From Acidicapsa ligni (GTDB lineage: Bacteria; Acidobacteriota; Terriglobia; Terriglobales; Acidobacteriaceae): a stretch of DNA of 64,000 nucleotides. The position numbers and the translations under genes are program-made. Positions 25,851 through 34,991 of this stretch are shown here, piece by piece; the first letter of the stretch is position 1; each line of letters starts with the position of its first letter. The stretch lies in NCBI RefSeq assembly GCF_025685655.1, contig NZ_JAGSYG010000005.1:281037-345036 (forward strand). Reading direction: 5' to 3'. The notes beneath the pieces were generated by a model, which was not told the DNA's origin, searched no databases, and saw nothing but the letters and a program-made list of their open reading frames with translations.

Positions 25851-27731
25851 CTAGTGCGGTTTGGCAGCTAGTTTGGCTTGCTGCAGGGGTGCGGATTTGA
25901 GGACTTTGCCACCTTCCTGGATGACATGCAGTTGATTCGCTGCCAGGTCTTTGATCTGATCGACTTGTCCGCTGAGCCATCGAATCTCGACCATGTCGGC
26001 CTTCTTCGCCTGATCCAGACCGAAATGCATACGCAAATCGTTTTGGGAAAAGTAGCTGCCGCCACTGCGCAGCTCTTCCATCTGGATGAGTGGTTTGGTC
26101 GAGTCCGGCGAGGTCATGGCTGTCACCGATACGCGGCTACCGATGCCCGAACGATTGGATTTAACTCCGACCAACTTGATCTTGATCCAGTTACGATTCA
26201 GAGTGGAGTCGCAGCGAAGCAGTTGAGGCACGGTGTTCATGCAATTCACCGCGATGTCGATGCAGCCATCATTGTTGAAATCCCCGAATGCGCATCCGCG
26301 TGCAGGGGCATTTTCTAAAACTCCGGGACCGCCCTGATTGGTAACTTCTTCGAATCTTCCGTTTCGGAGATTGCGGTAAAGATACTTGTGCTCGGCATAC
26401 TTCAGGTCGGTTCGTGACTTATCTACCTCCGGATACACGTGGCCGTTCGACATAACCAGGTCGAGCCAACCGTCATTGTCCATATCAAAAAAACCGACAC
26501 CCCAGCCGAGAAGCCGCGTATTAACACCGAGGCCTCCGGGATAGGTTCGATCTTCGAACGTGGCATCGCCGAGGTTGGTATAGAGTGAATCCGTGTCGCC
26601 TGCGAAGTTTGTCTTGACTACATCCAGGTTGCCATCACGGTTGTAATCCCCAATCGATACGCCCATGCCGGCTTGCGGCTTTGCCTCTGCGGAAAGTGCT
26701 GCCCCGGCTTCGATCGCGATGTCTCGAAACGTTCCGTCTTTTTGATTGAGATAGAGCGTGGCAGGCGCGGAGTCATTGGCCACATAGATATCGGGCCAGC
26801 CGTCATTATCAAGATCAGAGGCGGCGACGCTCAGCCCGTACGTCCCGACCGACGTCAACATACCTGACTTCTCACTTACGTCGCTGAATGTTCCGTCACC
26901 GTTGTTGTGATACAGAATGTTCACACCGCCGGGCAGACCAGGCGGACCGCACGCTACAAGAATTCCCTTGTAAGTACATGGGCCATCTTCAGGTTTGGGC
27001 GCAGTCTTGAGATCAAAGTCGACGTAATTGGCAACAAAGATATCGAGATGTCCATCGCGGTCATAGTCGACAAAAGTGCATCCGGTATTCCAGCGAATCT
27101 TAGGGCCGGGTTGAATGAGGCCAGCCTGTTGTGTCACGTCGGTGAACGTTCCATTTCCATTGTTGCGATAGAGTACGTTTTGACCGTAGTAGGTCACGAA
27201 CAGATCCTCATGACCATCGTTGTTGTAGTCACCCACGCAGCAGGCCTGACCCCAACCGGTCTTGTGCTCAAGTCCAGAGCCGATGGTCACGTCAGTGAAT
27301 GTTCCATCGCGATTGTTTTTGAAGAGATGGCAGCGTGGTTCCTGGCCAGCGGGAAAACCTTCTAATCTCCAGCCGTTTACTAGAAACAGGTCAACCCAAC
27401 CATCATCGTCGTAGTCATAGAAAGCGAGGCCGCATCCTGTTGTTTCGAGCAGGTATTTATTCGTGAATTCTCCGCCGTAGATTGTCTTGGTGTTCAAGCC
27501 AGCCTGAGTTGCTACATCGACAAAACTGATACCGAGAGGCGTTCCTTCTATCGGAGACTTAGGGCCCGGAGGCGGCGGCGCAGGCTTGGCTTCATAGCTT
27601 CGCTCCTGGGCGCCAATTTTAGGTAGGCCGGGCTGTGCCTGTTGCGCAGGAGATGCCAGAGCAAGAATATCTGCGAAGGGAAGTACCAACGCTGTGCGGC
27701 TGAGGGATTGGAGGAACGTGCGACGTTTCAC
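25851..27731 (-). CDS. CRTAC1 family protein (FG-GAP/VCBS repeats plus ASPIC/UnbV)
   Basis: 626 residues from a GTG at 27731 with AGGAAAGGA nine bases upstream; the frame is open to 27845 but this start gives a Tat-like signal (VKRRTFLQSLSRTALVLPFADILALASPA). A Pro-rich linker (KPAPPPPGPKSP) leads into at least seven FG-GAP-type Ca-binding repeats of the form DYDDDGWVDLFLVNG / DYNNDGHEDLFVTYYG. The C-terminus (about 530-605) is the ASPIC/UnbV domain (GIGSRVSVTA...GSYFSQNDLRMHFGLDQAKKADMVEIRWLSGQVD). Secreted beta-propellers of this kind probably bind ligands or partners. It is the third gene of a same-strand run with a TPR protein and a paralogue. Confidence 0.85.
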   Translation of the reverse strand: MKRRTFLQSLSRTALVLPFADILALASPAQQAQPGLPKIGAQERSYEAKPAPPPPGPKSPIEGTPLGISFVDVATQAGLNTKTIYGGEFTNKYLLETTGCGLAFYDYDDDGWVDLFLVNGWRLEGFPAGQEPRCHLFKNNRDGTFTDVTIGSGLEHKTGWGQACCVGDYNNDGHEDLFVTYYGQNVLYRNNGNGTFTDVTQQAGLIQPGPKIRWNTGCTFVDYDRDGHLDIFVANYVDFDLKTAPKPEDGPCTYKGILVACGPPGLPGGVNILYHNNGDGTFSDVSEKSGMLTSVGTYGLSVAASDLDNDGWPDIYVANDSAPATLYLNQKDGTFRDIAIEAGAALSAEAKPQAGMGVSIGDYNRDGNLDVVKTNFAGDTDSLYTNLGDATFEDRTYPGGLGVNTRLLGWGVGFFDMDNDGWLDLVMSNGHVYPEVDKSRTDLKYAEHKYLYRNLRNGRFEEVTNQGGPGVLENAPARGCAFGDFNNDGCIDIAVNCMNTVPQLLRCDSTLNRNWIKIKLVGVKSNRSGIGSRVSVTAMTSPDSTKPLIQMEELRSGGSYFSQNDLRMHFGLDQAKKADMVEIRWLSGQVDQIKDLAANQLHVIQEGGKVLKSAPLQQAKLAAKPH

Positions 27732-27894
27732 CGAACTCGATCCTTTCCTGAGCTGCATTATCAACTGCGCAATACGAGGCGCTTGAATTGCGATTACTAT
27801 AGCGAATCCACAAGGCGACTGTACATCCGCATAATCCTGTTTCATTGCAGTGAAAAAGAAGCGTTGGGTACGGAGATATTGGAAGTGTTCAACG

Positions 27895-29667
27895 TTATGG
27901 CCTGGATTGCAATTGATCTGCCTTGTGGCGTTCGGCGGCGGCTTCTACGGATTTTCCCTGTCGATCAAGCGCGCTCGCCAGGCCAAGATGTGCCTCTGCA
28001 TAGCCGGCATCGTAGCTGATAGCTTCGCGAAGCTGAGCAATCGCCTCGTCTACGTGACCACTCTTCAATTGCGCGTTGGCCGAGTTAGTAGCAACCTCGG
28101 CGCGCTGGTGATTCATGCTTGTGCGCATTAAATCTGCGGCCTTTTTGCGTTCCTGTACGGCTTCGGTTGCGTTGTTTTGTTTTACGAGAACTGCCGCGAG
28201 CGTGAGATGCGGATCCGGTTGCTGCGGAAGCTGTCGTATCGCTTCGGCCAGCGCTGATGCTGCTTCAGGAAGTTGATCGAGCTTGTTATAGACGCTTCCT
28301 AAAGTCGCCCATCCATCTCCATTTTCCGGACGCAACTTGAGCGATAGATTCAGCTCTCGCGCGGCATCGAGATATCGGCCGACCTGCATATAGAGCACGC
28401 CTAGAATGTAGGCCGGTTCAGGCGCATTGGGATTGAGTGATTGAGCTTTCTCAAGCTCTGGAATCGCGCCGACAGCATCGTCCTGCATCTTGAGTGCAAG
28501 CCCGAGGTTATAGTGCAGTTGCGGAGCGTCAGGTAGAAGTTTAAGTGCCAGGCGCAACTGCGTGATGGCATCGTCAATCTGATTCAACTGGATATAGGCC
28601 ACTGCGAGATCCTGATGAGCCGTTGGACTTTCTGGGGCAGACTCCACGGCGCGCTGGAGAATAGGAACTGCATCTTTGGCCTTTTGTGCCTGGCAAAGCG
28701 CCATCCCCAGGTTGATCTGTATCTCGATATTTTGCGGAGACACCGATGCTGCTTTTCTAAGTAGAGCGATGGCTTCATCCAACTGGCCTGTACGTTGCAG
28801 CACCAGAGCCAATTGATAACCGACTTCTACCGATGCTGGATTCAGTTCCATTGCGTGCTTCAATACAGGGAGTGCCTGCTCATCCTGATCTGCCTTTGCA
28901 AGAGACGTGCCAAATTGCAGCGCAATCATCGAACTGGTTGGGGCGAGTTGGTATGCCTTGGCTAGTTCGTCAAGAGATCCGGCCTTGTTTTCTGCCTGTA
29001 GTGCAAGGCCGAGATGAAGATGAGCTATTGCATATTCCGGCCTGGATTCTACGACGAGGCTAAAGACATGTTCCGCGTCTGGCCAATCCTGTTGCTGTGC
29101 ATAGAGAGAGCCGAGCTCATCCTGTAACTCTGCATTATTTGGATTTCTCTCGACCGCTTCCTTCATCTCTTTTGTAGCTTCATGAAACTGTTTGGTTGCC
29201 GCGAGTGCGCGAACATACGAGAGCAGCAATGGAAGTGCGAGGGATCGTTTCTCTGCGTGAGCCGATGCATTGAGCTTTGAGAAGAACGGGAGCGCTTTTG
29301 CCGGTTGACCATTTTGTTCAAGGGTCAAGGCAAGGTTCATCTGCGCGCTGCTATCGCTGGGCAAGATCGAGAGCGCTGTTTCGAGTTCACGAATGCCTTC
29401 GGCGGTTCGCCCCATGCGCACAAGCACTGCGCCCACTGCGCTATGGCCCTGTTCAGCCTTGGGCGCGAGATGCACGACCTTTTGAAAGTCTGTCAGAGCT
29501 GTAGGCAGGTCGTTGCGAGCGAGTGCGGCTGTGCCGGCGCGATAGTACGTGTCGGCCTCTTTGAGTTCTGCCGACGGCCCCTGGGGCAGAGCGCAATGCG
29601 TAGCGGTGAGGTAGAGTAGCAGGAACGTAATGCGCTGCGCATTGGAACGAGTAAACAGCAAATGCAT
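27895..29667 (-). CDS. Exported tetratricopeptide-repeat protein
   Basis: 590 residues. Signal peptide RITFLLLYLTATHCALPQG, then about 15 consecutive 34-residue TPR units from residue 35 almost to the end (for example YYRAGTAALARNDLPTALTDFQKVVHLAP and AHQDLAVAYIQLNQIDDAITQLRLALKLLP). The array forms a large solenoid for protein-protein contact. It lies between two CRTAC1 paralogues, 56 bases from the upstream one and 163 bases from the downstream one, so it probably scaffolds them. No enzymatic domain is seen. Confidence 0.85.
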   Translation of the reverse strand: MHLLFTRSNAQRITFLLLYLTATHCALPQGPSAELKEADTYYRAGTAALARNDLPTALTDFQKVVHLAPKAEQGHSAVGAVLVRMGRTAEGIRELETALSILPSDSSAQMNLALTLEQNGQPAKALPFFSKLNASAHAEKRSLALPLLLSYVRALAATKQFHEATKEMKEAVERNPNNAELQDELGSLYAQQQDWPDAEHVFSLVVESRPEYAIAHLHLGLALQAENKAGSLDELAKAYQLAPTSSMIALQFGTSLAKADQDEQALPVLKHAMELNPASVEVGYQLALVLQRTGQLDEAIALLRKAASVSPQNIEIQINLGMALCQAQKAKDAVPILQRAVESAPESPTAHQDLAVAYIQLNQIDDAITQLRLALKLLPDAPQLHYNLGLALKMQDDAVGAIPELEKAQSLNPNAPEPAYILGVLYMQVGRYLDAARELNLSLKLRPENGDGWATLGSVYNKLDQLPEAASALAEAIRQLPQQPDPHLTLAAVLVKQNNATEAVQERKKAADLMRTSMNHQRAEVATNSANAQLKSGHVDEAIAQLREAISYDAGYAEAHLGLASALDRQGKSVEAAAERHKADQLQSRP

Positions 29668-29723
29668 GGCGCATTCATCCTACCTGAACTCCACCCGCGC
29701 AGGCGAAGCATCTGTTCGGCAGA

Positions 29724-31655
29724 CTAGGCTCCGCGTCCGCCGCGCGCCTGGTTCGTATGTGGATGGCCGGCATTGTCATAAACACTTGGCATGACTCCCT
29801 TGCCCTGCTCAATGACAAATATCCGATCGATACCCGGGAGATTTACATGTTCCACATCTCCTCCTGGCCAATGAATCTCAACCGTGCTGATCGAGGTTGC
29901 CTGTCCAATGCCGAAGTGAAGCCGCTGATCGTTTGAAGATTCAAAACTGCCACCGCTCATAACATCCCCACGTTGCCGAATGCCGCCTGCAGTTATAAAT
30001 ACCGTTGCGCCAACAGCATCGCGCGGACCTTTGGGTCCCCCGATAAGTTGCAGGCCGACCCAGTGATTTGTGTCAGCGTTCACATTGCGTAACAACACGG
30101 GAGAGTGATCGATGCAGTTGATTACAACGTCGATTTTGCCATCGTTAAACAGATCTCCAAAAGCAGCGCCGCGAGCAGGTATCACGTCAGCAAGGCCCGA
30201 ACCCTCGACGGCCGGCACAGTGTCGAAATGTTTTCCATGATTGACATTGTGAAACAACAACGGCCGCTCCGCCCAGGTCGTGCCCCAGTCGTGCTGGTCA
30301 ACCGCAGGGTAGACGTGTCCACTTACTGTCATCAGGTCTTTCCAGCCGTCATTGTCGTAATCGATGAATTGTGTGCCCCAGCTCAGGAATGGATATGTCA
30401 GTTCTGCGAGGCCCAGTCTGGATGAAATCTCCGAAAAGTTTCCTTCGCCGTCATTCTTGAAGAGCGTGTCATAGTCATCTGAAAACGTGGTTGTAAATAA
30501 ATCGACAGAGCCGTTGTTGAGATAATCCCCGACGGCCAGCCCCATGGATGCGGTCTCACGAGCACTTTGATTCAATGCAAAGCCGGAGTAGAAACTCGCG
30601 TTTTCAAATGTTCCATTTCCGTTATTCAGATACAGGTAGTTGGGGGAAGAATCGTTCGTCACGACCAGATCTACTTTGCCATCGTGATTTACATCGACAA
30701 ACGTTGATGAAAAGCCATAGTAGTGATCCGCATCTCCGACGCCTGCTTTTTCACTTACATCGGTAAATGTCCCGTCTCCGTTGTTATGGAACAGGTGATC
30801 TGCTTCCCCTAGCAGGCCGCGCGGGCCACACATGGTCTTTGCCCCGCGAAATTCACAGAATGCATAGCCTACAGCTTTTGTTCCTGACAGAGGAGGATTA
30901 TCAACATCCCAGTGGATATATCCAGGAACGAATAAATCGAGCAGGCCATCGCCGTCATAATCTCCAAAGCTTGGTCCAGTAGACCAGTTACCAAGCGTGA
31001 CGCCAGCATGCTCCGCAACATCGGTAAAAGTTCCATCATGGTTGTTGTGATAGAGGCGATTTTTTCCGAAGTTGGCTACATATAAATCAGGCCAGCCATC
31101 GTTATCGTAATCACCAACTGCCACGCCGTATCCCCACCGATCATTGTTAACGCCGGCTTTGGCTGTAACGTCGGTAAAGGTTCCATCATGGTTGTTATGA
31201 AAAAGAGCGGCATGTGGCGGGTCTGCCTTACCGGCCAGTGCCTCATAGGTTGAGCCGTTGACGAAGTAGAGATCCAGCCATCCATCCTTGTCGTAATCAA
31301 TCAACGCAACGCCAGAGCCAATCGTGTCGAGGATGTAGTCTTTCTGAACGCTGCCCATGTGATGATGCCAAGTGCTGATCCCGGCGCTCTCGGAGACATC
31401 CTTGAATACCAGGGCGCCGTCTTTCACAAATCCGCCTGCGGTAATAGGTCTTTGCTGGTTGTCGAGGATGGCAGCACGGGCCGCTCCAGTCGCAGAGCCG
31501 AGCGCTGTAGGTGCTGTCTGGGCCTTGTTGGGTGGTGTCTTAGTGTCCTGAGAATAAACTGCAGTAGTTACAGCTGGGAGCACTGCCGCAAATAGGATTG
31601 AAGCAACTGCGATGTTCGTAATTTTAGTACGCAAGCTGAATGACATTGACGACAC
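29724..31655 (-). CDS. CRTAC1 family protein (FG-GAP/VCBS repeats plus ASPIC/UnbV), second copy
   Basis: 643 residues. Signal peptide (TNIAVASILFAAVLPAVTTAVYSQ); an ATG three codons in (31646) is an equally good start. FG-GAP units such as DYDKDGWLDLYFVNGS and DYDNDGWPDLYVANFG run from about 110 to 490. The ASPIC/UnbV domain ends it (GATVFITAGGIRQRGDVMSGGSFESSNDQRLHFGIGQATSISTVEIHWPGG). Clearly paralogous to the gene at 25851-27731 but with a Sec-type rather than Tat-like signal. It is first in its run and divergent from the pentaheme cytochrome gene. Confidence 0.85.
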   Translation of the reverse strand: MSSMSFSLRTKITNIAVASILFAAVLPAVTTAVYSQDTKTPPNKAQTAPTALGSATGAARAAILDNQQRPITAGGFVKDGALVFKDVSESAGISTWHHHMGSVQKDYILDTIGSGVALIDYDKDGWLDLYFVNGSTYEALAGKADPPHAALFHNNHDGTFTDVTAKAGVNNDRWGYGVAVGDYDNDGWPDLYVANFGKNRLYHNNHDGTFTDVAEHAGVTLGNWSTGPSFGDYDGDGLLDLFVPGYIHWDVDNPPLSGTKAVGYAFCEFRGAKTMCGPRGLLGEADHLFHNNGDGTFTDVSEKAGVGDADHYYGFSSTFVDVNHDGKVDLVVTNDSSPNYLYLNNGNGTFENASFYSGFALNQSARETASMGLAVGDYLNNGSVDLFTTTFSDDYDTLFKNDGEGNFSEISSRLGLAELTYPFLSWGTQFIDYDNDGWKDLMTVSGHVYPAVDQHDWGTTWAERPLLFHNVNHGKHFDTVPAVEGSGLADVIPARGAAFGDLFNDGKIDVVINCIDHSPVLLRNVNADTNHWVGLQLIGGPKGPRDAVGATVFITAGGIRQRGDVMSGGSFESSNDQRLHFGIGQATSISTVEIHWPGGDVEHVNLPGIDRIFVIEQGKGVMPSVYDNAGHPHTNQARGGRGA

Positions 31656-32079
31656 CTGTAATTAGACACTGACAGCGTAACAAGTATGGATAAGGCGAGC
31701 AATCCGGTCTTCAACTGATAGGATGGACCAGACCTCAGCCAAACGATGTAGATAGCCATCTACTCCTGAAATTCGATAGCCGCTCGATGAGTTTTAAAAA
31801 ATCCCCGCCGGGTATAAATGCCTTGTAGCGAGCGGCGAAACTTCCAAATGCCTCAGCCTAAAGGCTGATATTTCGTTCGCCCTCCTGAGGGATGACAGAT
31901 GGCTCATGGTTGCGATATTGTTCATTTCGCAGTCGCAGGCTCGATCATCTTGCTCAATATCAACGGAGACAGGAAAGAGAAAGCGGCCTATGCGGCGAGC
32001 GGAGCCGACTATGTGATTTCTCTACTACGTGTCGTTTCCTCGCGAGCAATCAGACGGGTGAAGTTCTCAGGGGGCTTAG
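31656..32079. other. Divergent promoter region of the CRTAC1/TPR and cytochrome blocks
   Basis: 424 bases. Two plus-strand ORFs overlap the start of the cytochrome gene but have no family match or site. The region holds a 6-bp hairpin at 31853-31868 (TCAGCC-TAAA-GGCTGA) and a palindrome with an ATGACAG tail at 31880-31898. Both outward promoters should be here. Confidence 0.45.
31853..31898. repeat. Paired short palindromes, REP-like
   Basis: TCAGCC-TAAA-GGCTGA (31853-31868), then CCCT-CCTG-AGGG followed by ATGACAG (31880-31898). The palindrome-ATGACAG arrangement resembles the element at 25546-25565. Confidence 0.4.
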
Positions 32080-34407
32080 ATGCAAGTGATTTTTGCCGCA
32101 CACTATGCAAGGGCACGATCTTTACTCGGATTGTTCTTATGCTTCCTCGCCATAATTTGTTTCATGCCCTTCCATATCTCCGCGCAATCGAGCTACACAG
32201 AGAAAGCTCCCCATCCACAACAGGCATATCCATATAGTCAGAATAGTCAAAGCGAACAGCCGGAATATATTCAGGCAGAACCGCAGTCCGAGGCAGGTCT
32301 AAATGCCGAACGTAAAGCATACGCAGATAAGGTGCGGCAGAGTTATAACTTTTCGGTGATGAAGGGAAACATATCTCTACCTGGAAATGCCACCGTTCAA
32401 GGTGGCGACTTCATCCAACCCGGTGCCTTTCCAAATGCTCAGTACTGCGGTCACTGTCACCAGGAAGCCTATCATCAATGGCGCCAGGCTCTTCACTCCA
32501 ACTCCTTTCGAACTCCGTTCTATCGAGCTAGCGTAAACATCGTGATGAACACGAAGGGAATTCAGTTCGCGCGACACTGTGATAGCTGCCATAATCCGAT
32601 CGCTGTTCTCTCCGGTGGGCTCACGCAGGAATCCATCGTGGACCGAAAGTTCGATCAGGATGGACTTACCTGTGCAACTTGCCATTCGATACAGAAGGTG
32701 CAATCAACCATCGGTAACGGCGGTTATGTTATGGGCGTTCCGGCGGTCATGACAGATGTGGATGGAAAGCGTATTCCAGGAGAAGTTCCTTACGCTGATA
32801 TTCTGGCGCATCCCGACAGGCATGCAAAAGCTGTCATGCAACCGCTCTATCGAACTCCTGAATTCTGTGCAGCGTGTCACAAGGCCAATCTTCCCACTCC
32901 ATTGAATGGTTATAAGTGGATTCGCGCATTCACCACATACGATGAATGGCAAAATTCAAAATTCTCACAACGTAATCCTCTGACTTTTTATAGCGCAGAT
33001 TTCACCACATGCCAGGGTTGCCACATGAAGCGCGCGGCAAACACGCTGCCCGAGCCGGGCGCCAAGAATGGCACCTTCGTATCGCATCGCTGGGAGGCTG
33101 GCAATACTGCGGTTCCTTTTTACTATGGGTTCGATGAGCAGTTGCAGAAAACCATTGCATTCCTGCGCTCAGGGAACTATCTGAATGTCGATCTCTTCGC
33201 GCTTCAGATTGCTGGCCAGGATGAAATGATCGCCCCACTCGGCACTAAACCTTTCACGCTTAAACCGAGCGATGTGGTGCAGGCCCTAGTGGTAATTCAA
33301 AACAAAAACATCGGCCATTCGTTGATTCCCGAGGTGCGCGATCTATACGAGGCCTGGGTAGAGTTCACCGTGAAAGATAGTGCAGGGAAGGATATCTACC
33401 ACAGTGGATTTATCAAACCGGACGGGATGCTTGATGAGAGAGCCCATAGCTTTACCAATCGTCCGGTTAATTCAGAAGGCACGTTTGTAGATAACCACAA
33501 GGTGTGGACCATACATTCTGTGGCCTATGACAACACTGTCGCAGCAGGCCGCTCTGCTCTGGTGCGCTATGAGTTTAAGATTCCTGCGGATATCAAGGAT
33601 GCAATCACAATAACGGCTCGCGTCAACTATCGCCATCTTCGGCAAAGCTACATCAACAACGTGCTTGGCAAAGATCATCCGGATTATCCGATCATCGAGC
33701 TTGCTTCACGCAGCCGGGTTCTAAAGATCGGTGAAAACGAGATCACGCCTCCGGATGCTGGCGATAACCCGGACTGGATGCGCTGGAATAACTTAGGCAT
33801 TGGTTATCTTGATCAGTTGCAGTATCCAGACGCTATCCATGCCTTTCAGGAGGTAGTCAAACTTCGGCCCGACTACGCCGACGGTTACACAAACCTTGGC
33901 CTGACGAACATTGAATGGGAAAAGTTCACCGATGCAAGGACAGTCCTGGATAAGGCGCTGGCTCTCAATCCTGATAGCGTACGAGCACTGTATTATTCGG
34001 CTCTTATCGAGCGCCGTTTATCGCACTCCGAAGTGGAGATTGCAGATCTTAAAAAGGTTGTCGAAATGTATCCGCAATCGCGGGATGCACGTCGAGAACT
34101 GGGGATTTCGTATTACCAGCAGGATCAGCCGAAGCTGGCGATGGAGCAGTTCGAAGAGTTGCAGAAGATTGATCCCGATGATCTTGCTGCGCACTATAAC
34201 CTTGCAATCCTGTATCGCCGTGCAGGAATGAAGGATAAGGCTAGGAGAGAATCGGCCATGTTCGTAACCAAGAAGGTTGATCCCGGTGCGCCGACATACT
34301 CGCTTGATTTCCTACGGAAGCATCCGGAGATATCCACGGAAAGCGTGCCGTGGCATATACACTCGGATCTTTCCAATGAGGAGGTTAGAAGCGGTGGCCA
34401 GTACTAA
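32080..34407 (+). CDS. Pentaheme c-type cytochrome fused to TPR repeats
   Basis: 775 residues from the ATG at 32080, preceded by AGGGGG. Signal sequence SLLGLFLCFLAIICFMPFHISAQ. Five CxxCH haem sites: C123 (CGHCH), C167 (CDSCH), C198 (CATCH), C263 (CAACH) and C311 (CQGCH), a cytochrome c554-like arrangement. A beta-rich middle region (about 390-555) follows, then about five TPR units from 565 to 740 (LGIGYLDQLQYPDAIHAFQEVVKLRPD and onward). The likely role is periplasmic electron transfer in a complex held by the TPR part. It is divergent from the CRTAC1/TPR run and followed by two small exported-protein genes. Confidence 0.85.
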   Translation: MQVIFAAHYARARSLLGLFLCFLAIICFMPFHISAQSSYTEKAPHPQQAYPYSQNSQSEQPEYIQAEPQSEAGLNAERKAYADKVRQSYNFSVMKGNISLPGNATVQGGDFIQPGAFPNAQYCGHCHQEAYHQWRQALHSNSFRTPFYRASVNIVMNTKGIQFARHCDSCHNPIAVLSGGLTQESIVDRKFDQDGLTCATCHSIQKVQSTIGNGGYVMGVPAVMTDVDGKRIPGEVPYADILAHPDRHAKAVMQPLYRTPEFCAACHKANLPTPLNGYKWIRAFTTYDEWQNSKFSQRNPLTFYSADFTTCQGCHMKRAANTLPEPGAKNGTFVSHRWEAGNTAVPFYYGFDEQLQKTIAFLRSGNYLNVDLFALQIAGQDEMIAPLGTKPFTLKPSDVVQALVVIQNKNIGHSLIPEVRDLYEAWVEFTVKDSAGKDIYHSGFIKPDGMLDERAHSFTNRPVNSEGTFVDNHKVWTIHSVAYDNTVAAGRSALVRYEFKIPADIKDAITITARVNYRHLRQSYINNVLGKDHPDYPIIELASRSRVLKIGENEITPPDAGDNPDWMRWNNLGIGYLDQLQYPDAIHAFQEVVKLRPDYADGYTNLGLTNIEWEKFTDARTVLDKALALNPDSVRALYYSALIERRLSHSEVEIADLKKVVEMYPQSRDARRELGISYYQQDQPKLAMEQFEELQKIDPDDLAAHYNLAILYRRAGMKDKARRESAMFVTKKVDPGAPTYSLDFLRKHPEISTESVPWHIHSDLSNEEVRSGGQY

Positions 34408-34448
34408 GAATGGGCGGTTTCATAACCAGGAAAAGACGAAGGAATAGG

Positions 34449-34961
34449 ATGTCATCGTTGATCAAATCATGGCTGGTGCTGGGACTGATCTTTGGATCGT
34501 TCATCGTAGTCTCACCGTATTGTCACGCAGAGAATTGTCCGTGGCTCAATGCTGCAACAGCAGGCGGTGTGCTAGGTGGAACGGTCGTTGCAAGGCTAAC
34601 CCACACCACGCCGGAAAATATGACGTGTGACTATACGCTGGAGAGGGAAGGATCGAAATCTTCTCTGAAGATTGCCGTGCGCACATCCTCTACATCACAA
34701 AAGGACTTCCAGAATGCTCGCTCCTCATGCGGGGCAACTTCGACGCCATTGAGAGGTATTGGCAACGAAGCTGTGGAGTGTACTTTGAGCGAGATGGCTG
34801 GATATAGCACAGAGCAAATCATCGGTAGAGTACGAGATAGAGTATTTATCCTGAAGTGGTCGGCGCGAAAAACAGGGGATCGCTCGCACGCTGAGGATCT
34901 TGATGGCTCCGAAAGTATAATTCGAAATGTTGCCGAACAGATCGCGGGCAGTCTCTTCTAA
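34449..34961 (+). CDS. Small exported protein of unknown family
   Basis: 170 residues from the ATG at 34449 with GGAATAGG just upstream. Signal peptide KSWLVLGLIFGSFIVVSPYCHAE. The mature part has four Cys (in AENCPWLN, NMTCDYTL, RSSCGAT and AVECTLS), suggesting two disulfides, and otherwise no recognised motif. It starts 42 bases after the cytochrome-TPR gene and ends just before the TPR gene, so the three are probably co-transcribed. Confidence 0.65.
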   Translation: MSSLIKSWLVLGLIFGSFIVVSPYCHAENCPWLNAATAGGVLGGTVVARLTHTTPENMTCDYTLEREGSKSSLKIAVRTSSTSQKDFQNARSSCGATSTPLRGIGNEAVECTLSEMAGYSTEQIIGRVRDRVFILKWSARKTGDRSHAEDLDGSESIIRNVAEQIAGSLF

Positions 34962-34991
34962 TTCTCAAGATCTAACCCTGGAGCAACCTCC

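Noticed and set aside
31892..32237. Two plus-strand ORFs before the pentaheme cytochrome gene
   Set aside because: They overlap the cytochrome start or the palindromic region, lack ribosome-binding sites and show no family features.
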